A stretch of 22,182 nucleotides of DNA, taken from positions 1 to 22,182 of the forward strand of contig JAKAMV010000050.1 of assembly GCA_021812735.1 (NCBI GenBank), in the 5' to 3' direction. This stretch comes from Chloroflexota bacterium. GTDB lineage: Bacteria > Chloroflexota > Limnocylindria > Limnocylindrales > CSP1-4. This document shows positions 8,310 to 16,146 of this stretch, one piece after another; within the stretch, counting starts at the first letter, position 1, and each line of letters starts with the position of its first letter. A program made the translations under genes and the position numbers. The notes under the pieces were generated by a model that saw only the letters and a list, made by a program, of their open reading frames with translations, was not told where the DNA came from and did no database searches.

Positions 8310-8482
8310 GCGACGTGCCGCCGGGAACGCCGCGAGTCCGAATGGCGACGTGCCGCCGGGAACGCCGCGAGTCCGAATGGCGACGTGCCGCCGGGAACGC
8401 CGCGAGTCCGAATGGCGACGTGCCGCCGGGAACGCCGCGAGTCCGAATGGCGACGCGCCGCGGAAGCGCCGCAAGCCCGAAC
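8310..8482. repeat. 35-bp tandem repeat array, four identical units plus a decayed fifth
   Basis: Identical 35-bp units begin at 8310, 8345, 8380 and 8415 (each starts GCGACGTGCCGCCGGGAACG and ends GAGTCCGAATG). A diverged fifth, 33-bp copy follows at 8450-8482. There are no unique spacers, so it is not CRISPR. The unit length is not a multiple of three and copies shift frame, so protein coding is unlikely. The array starts 257 bp after the M23 stop and ends 20 bp before the HD stop. Identity of the copies implies recent expansion or gene-conversion. Confidence 0.9.
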
Positions 8483-8502
8483 AGGCGCCCGCGAGCGTTC
8501 CG

Positions 8503-9966
8503 TCAGCCGGAGCGTCGGTAGCGCCGCCCGACCAGGGACCAGGCCGGGATCCGCGCCAGCGCCTCCTCCAGCGAGGGGCCGGCGCCCCCGTCCCGCCGCT
8601 CGATCGCGAGCGAGGGCGGCTTGCCCGCACCGGGCCGCGCGTCAACGCCGGTCAGGTCGAGCGTCTCGTGCCCGTTGGCGGGCTCGCCCAGCTCCTCGAG
8701 CAGCGCCGGTGGCCACTCGGGCGTGTCGCCGTCGGTCGCGACCTCGCGCTCCAGGTGCCACCGGGGCCGGCGCAGCAGGATGGCCCGCCAGCCTGCCGCC
8801 ACCTCGGGCGTCACGCACCCGTCGCCCGGCACCGGGGTCGCCGAGTGGTGCTCGCCGCGCGTCCACAGGGCCGCCTGGTGGAGCAGCGCGTACTCGTCGA
8901 GGTCCGCGAACGCGGCGAGCCGCTGGGCGGGCGACCCGGCGCCGAAGACGGCCTCGATCGACGGCACGAACACCTCGGCCAGGTCCAGGTCGATCGCCCG
9001 GACCGTGCGGTGCAGGTAGACGTGGCGGTACATGAACAGCCGCGCGGTGAGGAACATCTCGAGCGCCCCGAGGCCCGACTCGTAGAGCGTCAGGCCGCGC
9101 TCGGAGATGAAGGCGTAGCGGCGCAGCCGCTCGGCGTCCACGGGCCCCATCGAGACGCCCGTGAGGTAGGCGTCGCGGCGCACGTAGTCGAGGTTGTCCA
9201 CGGTGAACACGCCCGACAGCAGCGGCTGGAGCGTGCGCACCCAGCCGGGCACCGTCGGGTCGGCGATCGGCGGCTTGGAGATCAGCACCGACACCCAGCG
9301 CGGGTCGATGGCCTCGCCGTCGGCGAACCGGTCGCGGTCCGGCACAGACCCCGGGGCGCGCCGGAGGGCGGCGATGAGCGGGCCGAGCTCGCGCTCGATG
9401 ATCAGCTGCGAGAGGTCCTCGTGGCTGAGCGTCTTCGCCCCCGGGCGCCGGGGGTCCGCCGGCGCGGGGAAGCGGCTGAGGAAGCGGTCGTCGAAGAAGT
9501 GCGCGAACGGCCCGTGGCCCACGTCGTGGAGCAGGCCGGCCACGCGGAGGGTCTCGACCACCAGGCCCTCGGACGGGACGGGCTCGCCCGGCGCGAGGAT
9601 CGGCAGCGAGGCGGCGAGCGACGGGTACAGCGACCGCGCCCAGAGCCCGGCCTCGTGCATCACGCCCAGACCGTGGGTGAAGCGCGAGTGCTCGGCGGTG
9701 GGGAACACCCAGCGCGCGCTCTGGAGCTGGCTGATCCGCCGCAGGCGCTGGACCCACGCGGTGTCGAGCAGGTCGTCCTCGGCGACAGTCTCGACGTGCA
9801 GCCCGGCGAGCCGCGCGTCGTGCGGCGTCAGGCGCTTGGTGAGCTCGACGTACCCGTGGATCGGGTCGCTGATGAGGTTGACCGCGGCGAAGGGGAGCCG
9901 ACGGCCGGTCGAGGCTGCCGGCTCGCGGTTGGTCAGGGCACCCAGATCCGCTTCGCGGCCGTCCAC
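8503..9966 (-). CDS. HD-domain phosphohydrolase (dGTPase/SAMHD1-like)
   Basis: The 487-residue protein matches the YdhJ/SAMHD1-like branch of HD hydrolases. It has the entry sequence NLISDPIHGYVEL (30-42), RLRRISQLQSARWVFPTAEH with SRFTHGLG (H98), the core HD pair H147-D148 in LLHDVGHGPFAHFFD, and a late VDNLDYVRRDAYLTGV (D257, D260). These residues bind the metal that hydrolyses phosphate esters, in this family often dNTPs or nucleotide second messengers; the exact substrate is not visible. The C-terminal third is family-typical but poorly conserved. GTG 9966 has a -10-like TAACCT 6 nt upstream. It overlaps the end of the CAP gene by 34 bp on the same strand. Confidence 0.85.
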   Translation of the reverse strand: MDGREADLGALTNREPAASTGRRLPFAAVNLISDPIHGYVELTKRLTPHDARLAGLHVETVAEDDLLDTAWVQRLRRISQLQSARWVFPTAEHSRFTHGLGVMHEAGLWARSLYPSLAASLPILAPGEPVPSEGLVVETLRVAGLLHDVGHGPFAHFFDDRFLSRFPAPADPRRPGAKTLSHEDLSQLIIERELGPLIAALRRAPGSVPDRDRFADGEAIDPRWVSVLISKPPIADPTVPGWVRTLQPLLSGVFTVDNLDYVRRDAYLTGVSMGPVDAERLRRYAFISERGLTLYESGLGALEMFLTARLFMYRHVYLHRTVRAIDLDLAEVFVPSIEAVFGAGSPAQRLAAFADLDEYALLHQAALWTRGEHHSATPVPGDGCVTPEVAAGWRAILLRRPRWHLEREVATDGDTPEWPPALLEELGEPANGHETLDLTGVDARPGAGKPPSLAIERRDGGAGPSLEEALARIPAWSLVGRRYRRSG

Positions 9967-10805
9967 GCCGAGAGGTTACCCCGCCTGTCGACGACCTGGA
10001 CGCGGAACGAGTAGTAGGTCTGGTGATGCCGGTTGGTCAGCCCGAGCCACGTCATCGTCGTCACGCGCCGGATCGTGGACCACGGTCCACTGTTGACCCG
10101 GTACTCGACGTTGTAGCCGCGGATGCCGGCCGTGTGGGTCTGAAGCACCGGGTCGACGCCGGACCACCGGAACGTCAGGGAGGTGCCGCTGCGGGTGAGC
10201 GACCCGTTCCGCGAGACGGGACTGGTGTGGTCGGCCGACTCCGAGAACAGGATCGACGACCAGGCGCTGCCGTCGCTCGCCCGGGTGATCCCCACGCCGA
10301 GGTAGTTGTACGACGACGAGAACAGGATCGCGTGGTGGACGGCGCTGCTCTTCCACATCGAGTACAGGTTCGCCGCCGCCCGCCATCCCCACGGGTACGA
10401 GGTCTCGCCGATGACCTCGCCGTACGAGTACCACCCGATCCCGGCGCCCGACAGCGCCGCGCCCGGGTCGCCGCCCGCGGCCTGGTGCGACAGCGTGGAG
10501 GTGGCGCTCATGCTGGCCGCGCGCCGGTTGGCCAGGGTCGCCAGCGAGGTCCAGGTGCGAACGGGCCGCAGGCCGGCGGCAGCGCGGTCGCGGTTCAGCC
10601 AGCCGACGATGTCGGACGCCATCGCGTTGGCGGTCGAGGTGGTGGAGAGGGCGATCGCGGTGTCCGCAGCGCCGGGCTGGGGGGCGCTCGTCGCGGTGGC
10701 CGGGACGGCCACGATGAGGGTCAGGAGACCCGAGAGCAGGAGGGTGGAGGTGCGGCGTCGGAAGGCAGACGCAGTCAGTCTGCGAGGGGTCCGTGTGTCG
10801 ATCAT
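9933..10805 (-). CDS. Secreted CAP-domain (SCP/PR1-like) protein with Fn3-like tail
   Basis: A Sec signal peptide (STLLLSGLLTLIVAVPATATS, with an arginine-rich front) is followed by a CAP domain from about residue 62. It runs from IVGWLNRDRAAAGLRPV through LSHQAAGGD (H107) and YGEVIGE (E130, E134) to SAVHHAILFSSSYNYLGVGI (H157/H158). These are the usual His/Glu positions of the CAP cleft. From about residue 205 a beta-sandwich-like part resembles a fibronectin type III module (FRWSGVDP, YNVEYRVNSGPW, YSFRVQVVDRRGNLSAW). The protein is extracellular; CAP proteins in bacteria are mostly of unknown activity. ATG 10805 is preceded by GAGAGG. It sits 44 nt behind the WYL gene in a same-strand cluster. 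Confidence 0.85.
   Translation of the reverse strand: MIDTRTPRRLTASAFRRRTSTLLLSGLLTLIVAVPATATSAPQPGAADTAIALSTTSTANAMASDIVGWLNRDRAAAGLRPVRTWTSLATLANRRAASMSATSTLSHQAAGGDPGAALSGAGIGWYSYGEVIGETSYPWGWRAAANLYSMWKSSAVHHAILFSSSYNYLGVGITRASDGSAWSSILFSESADHTSPVSRNGSLTRSGTSLTFRWSGVDPVLQTHTAGIRGYNVEYRVNSGPWSTIRRVTTMTWLGLTNRHHQTYYSFRVQVVDRRGNLSAWTAAKRIWVP
9973..9978 (-). promoter_or_regulatory. Candidate -10 box for leaderless HD gene transcript
   Basis: On the minus strand TAACCT lies 6 nt before GTG 9966, inside the 3' end of the CAP gene. The spacing matches other leaderless-type starts in the window. Confidence 0.35.
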
Positions 10806-10849
10806 GAGCCTCTCGAGCGGTGTTGCGTGAGGGCACCAACCCTACCAGA

Positions 10850-11872
10850 TCAGTCCGGCGGCCGCCCGTAGCGTTCGGCGGCCCGTGCGTGGCTGGCCGC
10901 CACGTCGTCCCGCAGCGACCCCGGGGCGAGCACCTCGACGTCCTCGCCCCAGGACAGGATCCAGAGGCGGATCTCGACCGTCCCGGCCACGGTCGCCCGC
11001 CACTCGAGCGAGCCGTCCGGCCGCGTCTCCACCACCTGCGACGGGTGCCACACCGCCTCGCCCACGCGCGCGGCGACGGACGGCGCGAAGCGCAGGACCA
11101 CCTCGGTCGCGGGCTGGTCCCAGATGATGTCCCACGCGGGCCGTAGGCGGGCCGCCAGCTCCCCCTCGGCGGGCGCCTCGAACCGCCGCGGGGTCAGCGA
11201 CAGGTCCAGGATGCGCTCCACCTTGAACGTGCGGAGCGCGCCGCGGCCCTCGTCGAGCCCGATGAGGTACAGCGCGTGCGTCTCCAGCGACGGCTCGAGC
11301 AGGTAGGGCCGGACCTCGCGCCACTCCGGCTCGCGGTCGCCGTCATACCCCGCCGGCGCGTACTTGAAGCGCACCACCCGCTGCTCGGCCCAGGCGCGGG
11401 TGAGGTCCTCGACGCGGCGGTTGTGCGCCTCGTCGGTGCGTCGACGGGCCATCTCGTCGAGCGTGCGCTCCACGTGCCCGTGCAGGGCGTCCGGCAGGCC
11501 CTCCTCGAGCTTGCTGAACGCCGAGGCCAGGCTCGGGTCGAAGCGGTCGACGTAGCGGGTCATCAGCCGGGCGGCGAGGAAGACCGCCATCGCCTCCTGG
11601 AGGGTCAGCCGCATCGCGGGCAGGAACGCCCCGGGTTGCACGCCCCACTTGCCGGCCTCGCTCCAGAGCGGCACCTGCATCTCGTTCTGGAGCGCGCTGA
11701 GGTCCCGGTAGACCGTCCGCGGGGACATGCCGGTGCGCTGGGCGATCTCCCTCGGGGTGACGCCGGCCTCGCCGTGCGCGTGGAGCACGCGCAGGACCGA
11801 CAGCAGGCGGGCGAGCCGGTCGCGCTTGCCCTCCAGGCGCTCCCCGTCCTGCGCGTCAAGGCTGTCGGTCAC
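10850..11872 (-). CDS. WYL-domain transcriptional regulator
   Basis: The protein has an N-terminal winged helix-turn-helix (residues about 17-60: LARLLSVLRVLHAHGEAGVT, IAQRTGMSPRTVYRDLSALQ), then a helical linker. A WYL domain lies around 165-235 (VVRFKYAPAGYDG, REVRPYLLEPSLETHALYLI, RTFKVERILDLSL), and a C-terminal WCX extension ends in LWILSWGEDVEVLAPGSLRD. WYL domains sense ligands, often nucleic acids or nucleotides, and such proteins control DNA-damage, metabolic or defence genes. GTG 11872 is preceded by GAGGAGGG at good spacing, unlike the leaderless genes around it. The gap to the preceding membrane-protein gene is 16 nt, so it is probably in one operon with it. Confidence 0.9.
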   Translation of the reverse strand: MTDSLDAQDGERLEGKRDRLARLLSVLRVLHAHGEAGVTPREIAQRTGMSPRTVYRDLSALQNEMQVPLWSEAGKWGVQPGAFLPAMRLTLQEAMAVFLAARLMTRYVDRFDPSLASAFSKLEEGLPDALHGHVERTLDEMARRRTDEAHNRRVEDLTRAWAEQRVVRFKYAPAGYDGDREPEWREVRPYLLEPSLETHALYLIGLDEGRGALRTFKVERILDLSLTPRRFEAPAEGELAARLRPAWDIIWDQPATEVVLRFAPSVAARVGEAVWHPSQVVETRPDGSLEWRATVAGTVEIRLWILSWGEDVEVLAPGSLRDDVAASHARAAERYGRPPD

Positions 11873-11888
11873 GAGACGTCCCTCCTCG

Positions 11889-13067
11889 TCATGGCGTCTG
11901 GATGGTCACCGGGAGCCCCCGGTCGATGGCGATCAGGGTGAACCGCACCTCGGCCGTGAGCGCGTTGGGGGCCAGCTCCGGCCCGGGCCCGTTCGCGAAG
12001 CCGATCGCCTGGCCGAGCTGCCCGTCGGCGAACACCCAGAAGTCCAGCTCGCCGCGCCAGCGCGACAGGTCGGCGTGGCCAACCAGCAGCGACGCCTCGG
12101 GCACGGCGCGGCTGAGGATGCCGCCGTCGAGCGCCACGCGACAGTGCCGGGCGCGAGCGCCCTCGATGTAGGCGAGGCCCGCGTCCTCCACCACGGCCCG
12201 CTGGGGCGGCGTGAGCGCCTCGAGCAGCAGCTCGCGGTCCATATCGCTGCCCTGGACCGCGCCGGGCGCGAGCGCCACCCAGCCGCGACCGGGGAGCAGG
12301 CGCCACGCTTGCTGGTCGATGCGCGCGAAGCCGATGCGGCCGAAGGCGACGTTGCTCGTGACGTAGCCCTCCCAGCGGATGTCCATGCCGGAGCGCTGCC
12401 CCGACACCGTCAGCGCTCCGGTCGGCCTCCCGTCCACGGACACGTCCATCTGGAGCGTGACGTCCGCGGTGGCGCCGGCGGTCAGCGAGCCGTCGCAGGG
12501 CGGCGGCCCGAGGGCGGGATCGGTGGGACCGAAGCGCGAGGTGGTGGCCGGCTTGCCGATCAGCGAGACCTCGTTGTAGACCGCGGCGACGCTGAATGCC
12601 GTGCCGGTCACGAGCGTGGCGGCCACGCCCAGCCCGACCCCGGCGAGCAGGCGGCGACGACGTGGCGACCGGTCGCCCAGGCGCCGGCGGGCCACGCCCA
12701 GCCCCGCGAACACGCCAGTCGCCAGCAGGGCGACGGCCCACGGGTAGGCGGCTTCCGCCGACGGCACGAGGGTCTGCGGACCGCCGCCCTCGATCTGGCT
12801 CACGAGCCCCGCAATCGAGGGCACCAGCAGCAGGATCGGCACGAGGGCGAGCCAGGCGATCAGCCGGAAGGCGCGCGGATTCCGCGCCACCGGCGGCCAC
12901 GCCACCGCTGCTGCCGCCACCACGATCGGCCCACCAGCCGCCACACCCACCAGCAGGTCCGCCGGGCCGCCCGGCCGGTAGCCCCACAGGATCAGCCCGA
13001 ACGCGACCAGCCAGAGGCTGGCAAGCACCGCCCCCAGGATCCGCAGCTCGATGATCCGTACCCGCAC
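11889..13067 (-). CDS. Five-TM membrane protein with LppX/LolA-like extracytoplasmic domain
   Basis: From GTG 13067 the 392-residue product starts VRVRIIELRILGAVLASLWL. It has about five hydrophobic helices in its first 165 residues (GVAAGGPIVVAAAAVAWP, LALVPILLLVPSIAGLV, WAVALLATGVFAGLGVA, VGLGVAATLVTGTAFSVAA). The remaining 230 residues form a beta-rich outer domain (ADVTLQMDVSVDGRPTGALT, RIGFARIDQQAWRLLPGRGW, LDFWVFADGQLGQAIGFANG) resembling mycobacterial LppX/LprG-type hydrophobic-ligand carriers. That similarity is by pattern only. A longer frame extends upstream, but the start at 13067 has a -10-like TATCCT 7 nt before it. It appears to lead a four-gene minus-strand cluster. Confidence 0.65.
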   Translation of the reverse strand: MRVRIIELRILGAVLASLWLVAFGLILWGYRPGGPADLLVGVAAGGPIVVAAAAVAWPPVARNPRAFRLIAWLALVPILLLVPSIAGLVSQIEGGGPQTLVPSAEAAYPWAVALLATGVFAGLGVARRRLGDRSPRRRRLLAGVGLGVAATLVTGTAFSVAAVYNEVSLIGKPATTSRFGPTDPALGPPPCDGSLTAGATADVTLQMDVSVDGRPTGALTVSGQRSGMDIRWEGYVTSNVAFGRIGFARIDQQAWRLLPGRGWVALAPGAVQGSDMDRELLLEALTPPQRAVVEDAGLAYIEGARARHCRVALDGGILSRAVPEASLLVGHADLSRWRGELDFWVFADGQLGQAIGFANGPGPELAPNALTAEVRFTLIAIDRGLPVTIQTP

Positions 13068-13074
13068 ACCGCCG

Positions 13075-13080
13075 AGGATA
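13075..13080 (-). promoter_or_regulatory. Candidate -10 box for leaderless membrane-protein transcript
   Basis: TATCCT lies 7 nt before GTG 13067 on the minus strand. The context GCTATCCTCGG is close to GCTATCATCGG ahead of the GTG at 21621, which argues for a shared promoter form. Confidence 0.45.
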
Positions 13081-13267
13081 GCGAGCCTGCGGCATGCCGC
13101 CCGACCAGAACGGGTGGCCCTCGTAGTACCCGGCGCATGGGACTCTCGGGTCATCGCCGGGCCGCCGACGGCTGTGCATAGTTGCCTCGCCGCACCGAGA
13201 GGCGCGGACGCACCAGCTGAATCCGCGGGCGTGGCGGTTCCCTCCTCCCGTCGCACCCGCAAGCCCT

Positions 13268-13305
13268 CCGAAGCGAGGCCGCTCCTCCTCCCGGCCTCGC
13301 TTCGG
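13268..13305. promoter_or_regulatory. 13-bp perfect inverted repeat in a divergent intergenic region
   Basis: CCGAAGCGAGGCC (13268-13280) and GGCCTCGCTTCGG (13293-13305) are exact reverse complements around a 12-nt pyrimidine loop (GCTCCTCCTCCC). It lies between the divergent membrane-protein gene and amino acid transporter operon, upstream of the transporter's -10-like site. It could be an operator, or a terminator for upstream antisense transcription. The loop complement on the minus strand contains GGAGGAGG. Confidence 0.6.
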
Positions 13306-13372
13306 CGCGTCGGGGCCATGCGCTCGGCCGGCGACATCCCCGGACTGCCCGGGATGAGCGCGGACCGGCGGG

Positions 13373-13378
13373 TACACT
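13373..13378 (+). promoter_or_regulatory. Candidate -10 box of the amino acid transporter operon
   Basis: TACACT in GGGTACACTCT lies 38 nt before ATG 13417, giving a leader of about 30 nt that contains AGGAGAG as ribosome binding site. No clear -35 hexamer. Confidence 0.4.
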
Positions 13379-13416
13379 CTCGGCGGGCCCACCCCGCAGG
13401 AGAGAGACGCACAGCC

Positions 13417-14415
13417 ATGCGCACCCCGAAGGCCGTCGCAGGCCTTGCCATCGCCGCCGCGATCGCCGCGGCCTGCACCTCGGCGCCGGCCGCGACGCCG
13501 CTCGCGTCGACCAGCCCGCTGCCGAGCGCAGCCCCCACGGCGGCTCCCGCGACCGCGGCGCCGTCGACCGCCGAGCTCGCGTCGGCGACGCCCGCCCCGA
13601 CGCAGAACGCCTGCGCTCCCGCGAGCCTGGCGCTCAAGACGCCCGGCACGCTCACGATCGGCACCGACAACCCGGCCTATCCGCCGTACTTCGCGCCGTC
13701 CAGCCCGGACCCGAGCCCCTGGCAGCTGGGCGACCCCGCCAACCAGCAGGGCTTCGAGTCGGCCGTCGCGTACGCCGTCGCCACGCAGCTGGGCTTCACG
13801 GCCGACCAGGTCAAGTGGATCGTCGTCCCGTTCGACAACAGCTACCAGCCGGGCGCCAAGCCATTCGACTTCTACATCGCGCAGGTCTCGTACACCGACG
13901 CGCGGGCGAAGGCGGTCGACATGAGCGACGGCTACTACTTCGTCGCCCAGTCGATCGTGGCCATGAACGGCAATCCGCTCGCCAAGGTCACCAGCATCGC
14001 CGCCATGAAGGGCTTCAAGTTCGGTGCCCAGGTCGGGACCACGGCGTACGACGCGATCAAGAACTCCATCGCGCCGAGCACCCAGATCAGCGTCTACCAG
14101 ACCAACGACGCCGCGATCAAGGCGCTCCAGGCCAGGCAGATCGACGGCCTCGTGGTGGACCTGCCGACGGCGTTCTACATCACGGCCGCGCAGCTGGTCG
14201 ACAAGAACTACAACCCCCTGGCCACGATCGTCGGCCAGTTCCCGGTGCAGTCCGGTCCCAACGCCGAGCACTTCAGCCTGGTGCTGGCCAAGAGTTCGCC
14301 GCTGACCGGCTGCGTCAACCAGGCGATCGCGGCGATCACCTCCAGCGGCACGCTCGCCCAGATCACCCAGACGTGGCTGGCCGACAAGGCGAACGCCCCG
14401 GTCCTGCAGCCCTGA
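13417..14415 (+). CDS. Polar amino acid ABC transporter, substrate-binding lipoprotein
   Basis: A lipoprotein signal (MRTPKAVAGLAIAAAIAAAC, Cys20 as lipidation site) is followed by a 45-residue Ala/Thr/Pro/Ser linker. A family-3 periplasmic-binding fold then starts at LKTPGTLTIGTDNPAYPPYF and continues through GFESAVAYAVATQLG, PFDNSYQPGAKPFDFYIAQV and SYTDARAKAVDMSDGYYFVA, ending in AIAAITSSGTLAQITQTWL. It captures an amino acid at the outer membrane face for the permease and ATPase encoded directly downstream (gap 20 nt). Usual family members carry an Arg in the S-T-x-x-R segment near the ligand; here the block reads VSYTDARAK. The exact ligand is unknown. ATG 13417 has AGGAGAG upstream. Confidence 0.9.
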   Translation: MRTPKAVAGLAIAAAIAAACTSAPAATPLASTSPLPSAAPTAAPATAAPSTAELASATPAPTQNACAPASLALKTPGTLTIGTDNPAYPPYFAPSSPDPSPWQLGDPANQQGFESAVAYAVATQLGFTADQVKWIVVPFDNSYQPGAKPFDFYIAQVSYTDARAKAVDMSDGYYFVAQSIVAMNGNPLAKVTSIAAMKGFKFGAQVGTTAYDAIKNSIAPSTQISVYQTNDAAIKALQARQIDGLVVDLPTAFYITAAQLVDKNYNPLATIVGQFPVQSGPNAEHFSLVLAKSSPLTGCVNQAIAAITSSGTLAQITQTWLADKANAPVLQP

Positions 14416-14435
14416 CGCCTGCGGCCCGCTAGCCG

Positions 14436-15377
14436 ATGACCGCCCCCGGCGGTCCCGACACACCCCGTCGGGGAGGCCCCGCGAGCCTCCCCGGCTCGCG
14501 TGCGCAGCGGCGTCGCGAGGAGCGCGCGAGCGCCCTCCGCTCCACGCTGGTCGCGTTCGTGAGCACGTTCGCCGTGTTCGCGGTCCTCATCCTCATCGCC
14601 GTCAGCTCGCCCGGCTGGCCGGCCGTCCAGGCGAGCTTCTTCGCCCCCGACGTCTTCTGGTCGTCGCTGCCGGGCATCGTCGGCGCGTTCCTCGTCAACG
14701 TCCAGCTGTTCCTGATCGCCGAGGTGCTGATCCTCGTCCTGGCGCTGGTGCTCGCGGTCGCCCGCTCGTCCACGGCGCCGGTGCTGTTCCCCGTGCGGCT
14801 GATGGCGACGGTCTACGTGGACGTCTTCCGCGCGCTGCCCGGCGTGCTCGTGATCTACATCCTCGGCTTCGGCATCCCGGGCCTGAACCTGCCGGGCGTG
14901 CCCACCGACCCGTTCCTGTACGCGGTCGTGGCCCTCACCCTGATCTACTCGGCGTACGTGTCCGAGGTCTACCGGGCGGGCATCGCGTCCATCCACCCGA
15001 GCCAGACCGCGGCCGCCCGCTCGCTCGGCCTCTCGCAGCCGCAGGCGCTCCGCTACGTGGTGCTCCCGCAGGCGATCCGGCGGGTGGTGCCGCCGCTGCT
15101 GAACGACTTCATCGGGCTCCAGAAGGACACCGTGCTCGTGTCCTACATCGGGGTGGTGGAGATCTTCCGCCAGTCGCAGATCGTCGAGGCGGGCACGTTC
15201 AACTTCACGCCCTACCTCGCGACGGCGCTGGTGTTCCTGGTGGTCACGATCCCGCTGGCCCGGTTCACCGACTGGCTCGTCGCGCGCCAGGCGCGGCGGG
15301 GCGGCGGCATGATCGGGACGGCGTCGCAGGTGGCCAGTGCGCTCGGCCGGTCCCGCGGGGGGCAGGCGGCGCCGTGA
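14436..15377 (+). CDS. Polar amino acid ABC transporter permease (HisM/GlnP type)
   Basis: A basic cytoplasmic N-terminus of about 34 residues is followed by hydrophobic helices (VAFVSTFAVFAVLILIAVSS; FLIAEVLILVLALVLAVA; VLVIYILGFGIPGL; AVVALTLIYSAY; ATALVFLVVTIPLA). Family motifs are VYVDVFRALPGVLVIYI (127-143), the EAA coupling loop EVYRAGIASIHPSQTAAARS (177-196) and LNDFIGLQKDTVLVSYIG (222-239). The protein forms the membrane channel that docks on the ATPase through the EAA loop. It is the only permease in the operon, so the channel is presumably a homodimer. Its TGA overlaps the GTG start of the ATPase by four bases (GTGA), showing translational coupling. Confidence 0.93.
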   Translation: MTAPGGPDTPRRGGPASLPGSRAQRRREERASALRSTLVAFVSTFAVFAVLILIAVSSPGWPAVQASFFAPDVFWSSLPGIVGAFLVNVQLFLIAEVLILVLALVLAVARSSTAPVLFPVRLMATVYVDVFRALPGVLVIYILGFGIPGLNLPGVPTDPFLYAVVALTLIYSAYVSEVYRAGIASIHPSQTAAARSLGLSQPQALRYVVLPQAIRRVVPPLLNDFIGLQKDTVLVSYIGVVEIFRQSQIVEAGTFNFTPYLATALVFLVVTIPLARFTDWLVARQARRGGGMIGTASQVASALGRSRGGQAAP

Positions 15378-16141
15378 CCACGCTCGGCGCTGCCGCCCCG
15401 CCCGCACTCCAGATCGAGGGCCTGTGGAAGAGCTTCGGGCCGCTCGAGGTGCTCCAGGGCATCGACCTCGAGGTGGCCGAGCACGAGGTCATCGCGCTCA
15501 TCGGGGCCTCGGGCAGCGGCAAGTCCACCCTGCTGCGGTGCATCAACCTGCTCGAGCCCATCGACGAGGGCCGGATCCAGATCGAGGGCCAGGAGATCAC
15601 CGCCAAGGGCGTGAACGTGGACCGGATCCGCCGGCGCGTCGGCATCGTGTTCCAGTCGTTCAACCTGTTCCCGCACATGCGCGTGCTCGACAACGTCACG
15701 CTGGGCCCGCGCAAGGTGCTCAAGCGCCCGAGCGCCGATGCCGAGGCCGACGCGATGCGGCTGCTCGAGCGCTTCGGCCTGGCCGAGAAGGCGACCCAGC
15801 TGCCGGACCGCCTGTCGGGCGGCCAGCAGCAGCGCGTGGCGATCGTGCGGGCCCTCGCGATGCAGCCGGACCTCCTGCTGCTCGACGAGGTCACCTCCGC
15901 GCTGGACCCCGAGCTCGTGGCGGAGGTGCTCAGCGTCATCCGCGAGCTGGCCGCCGGCGGCATGACGATGCTCATCGCCACCCATGAGATGGGCTTCGCC
16001 CGGGACATCGCCAACCGCGTGTGCTTCCTTGACGCGGGCCGGATCCTGGAGCAGGGCCCGCCGGCGCAGATCTTCGCCGAGCCCCGCGAGGCGCGCACGC
16101 GCCAGTTCCTCACCCGGATCATCGAGGCCGGCCGCCTCTAG
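15374..16141 (+). CDS. Polar amino acid ABC transporter ATP-binding protein (GlnQ/HisP type)
   Basis: All ABC ATPase motifs are present. Walker A is GASGSGKST (44-52). The Q-loop is in VFQSFNLFPHMRVLDNV (Q94). The signature is LSGGQQQR (147-154). Walker B is LLLLDEVTSALDPE (E172 catalytic), and the H-loop is in ATHEMGFARD (H204). FNLFPH and ALDPELV are typical of the amino acid importers HisP and GlnQ. It powers uptake through the permease encoded upstream. The 255-residue length is normal. GTG 15374 overlaps the permease stop. Its TAG is separated by only 5 nt from the stop of the convergent C26 hydrolase gene. Confidence 0.95.
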   Translation: MTTLGAAAPPALQIEGLWKSFGPLEVLQGIDLEVAEHEVIALIGASGSGKSTLLRCINLLEPIDEGRIQIEGQEITAKGVNVDRIRRRVGIVFQSFNLFPHMRVLDNVTLGPRKVLKRPSADAEADAMRLLERFGLAEKATQLPDRLSGGQQQRVAIVRALAMQPDLLLLDEVTSALDPELVAEVLSVIRELAAGGMTMLIATHEMGFARDIANRVCFLDAGRILEQGPPAQIFAEPREARTRQFLTRIIEAGRL

Positions 16142-16146
16142 CGCCG

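Noticed and set aside
8310..8482. CRISPR array
   Set aside because: Units are contiguous without spacers and there are no cas genes nearby.
8350..10014. 554-residue plus-strand ORF
   Set aside because: It is antisense to the well-supported HD gene and includes the tandem repeats; it is Arg/Gly/Val-rich as expected of a GC-rich shadow.
13068..13670. N-terminal extension of the membrane protein up to 13670
   Set aside because: The added 200 residues are low-complexity, overlap the promoter region and start of the transporter operon, and the start at 13067 has a better promoter context.
11869..14463. 864-residue minus-strand ORF
   Set aside because: It runs antisense to the transporter lipoprotein and overlaps the membrane-protein gene in another frame, with no domain motif.
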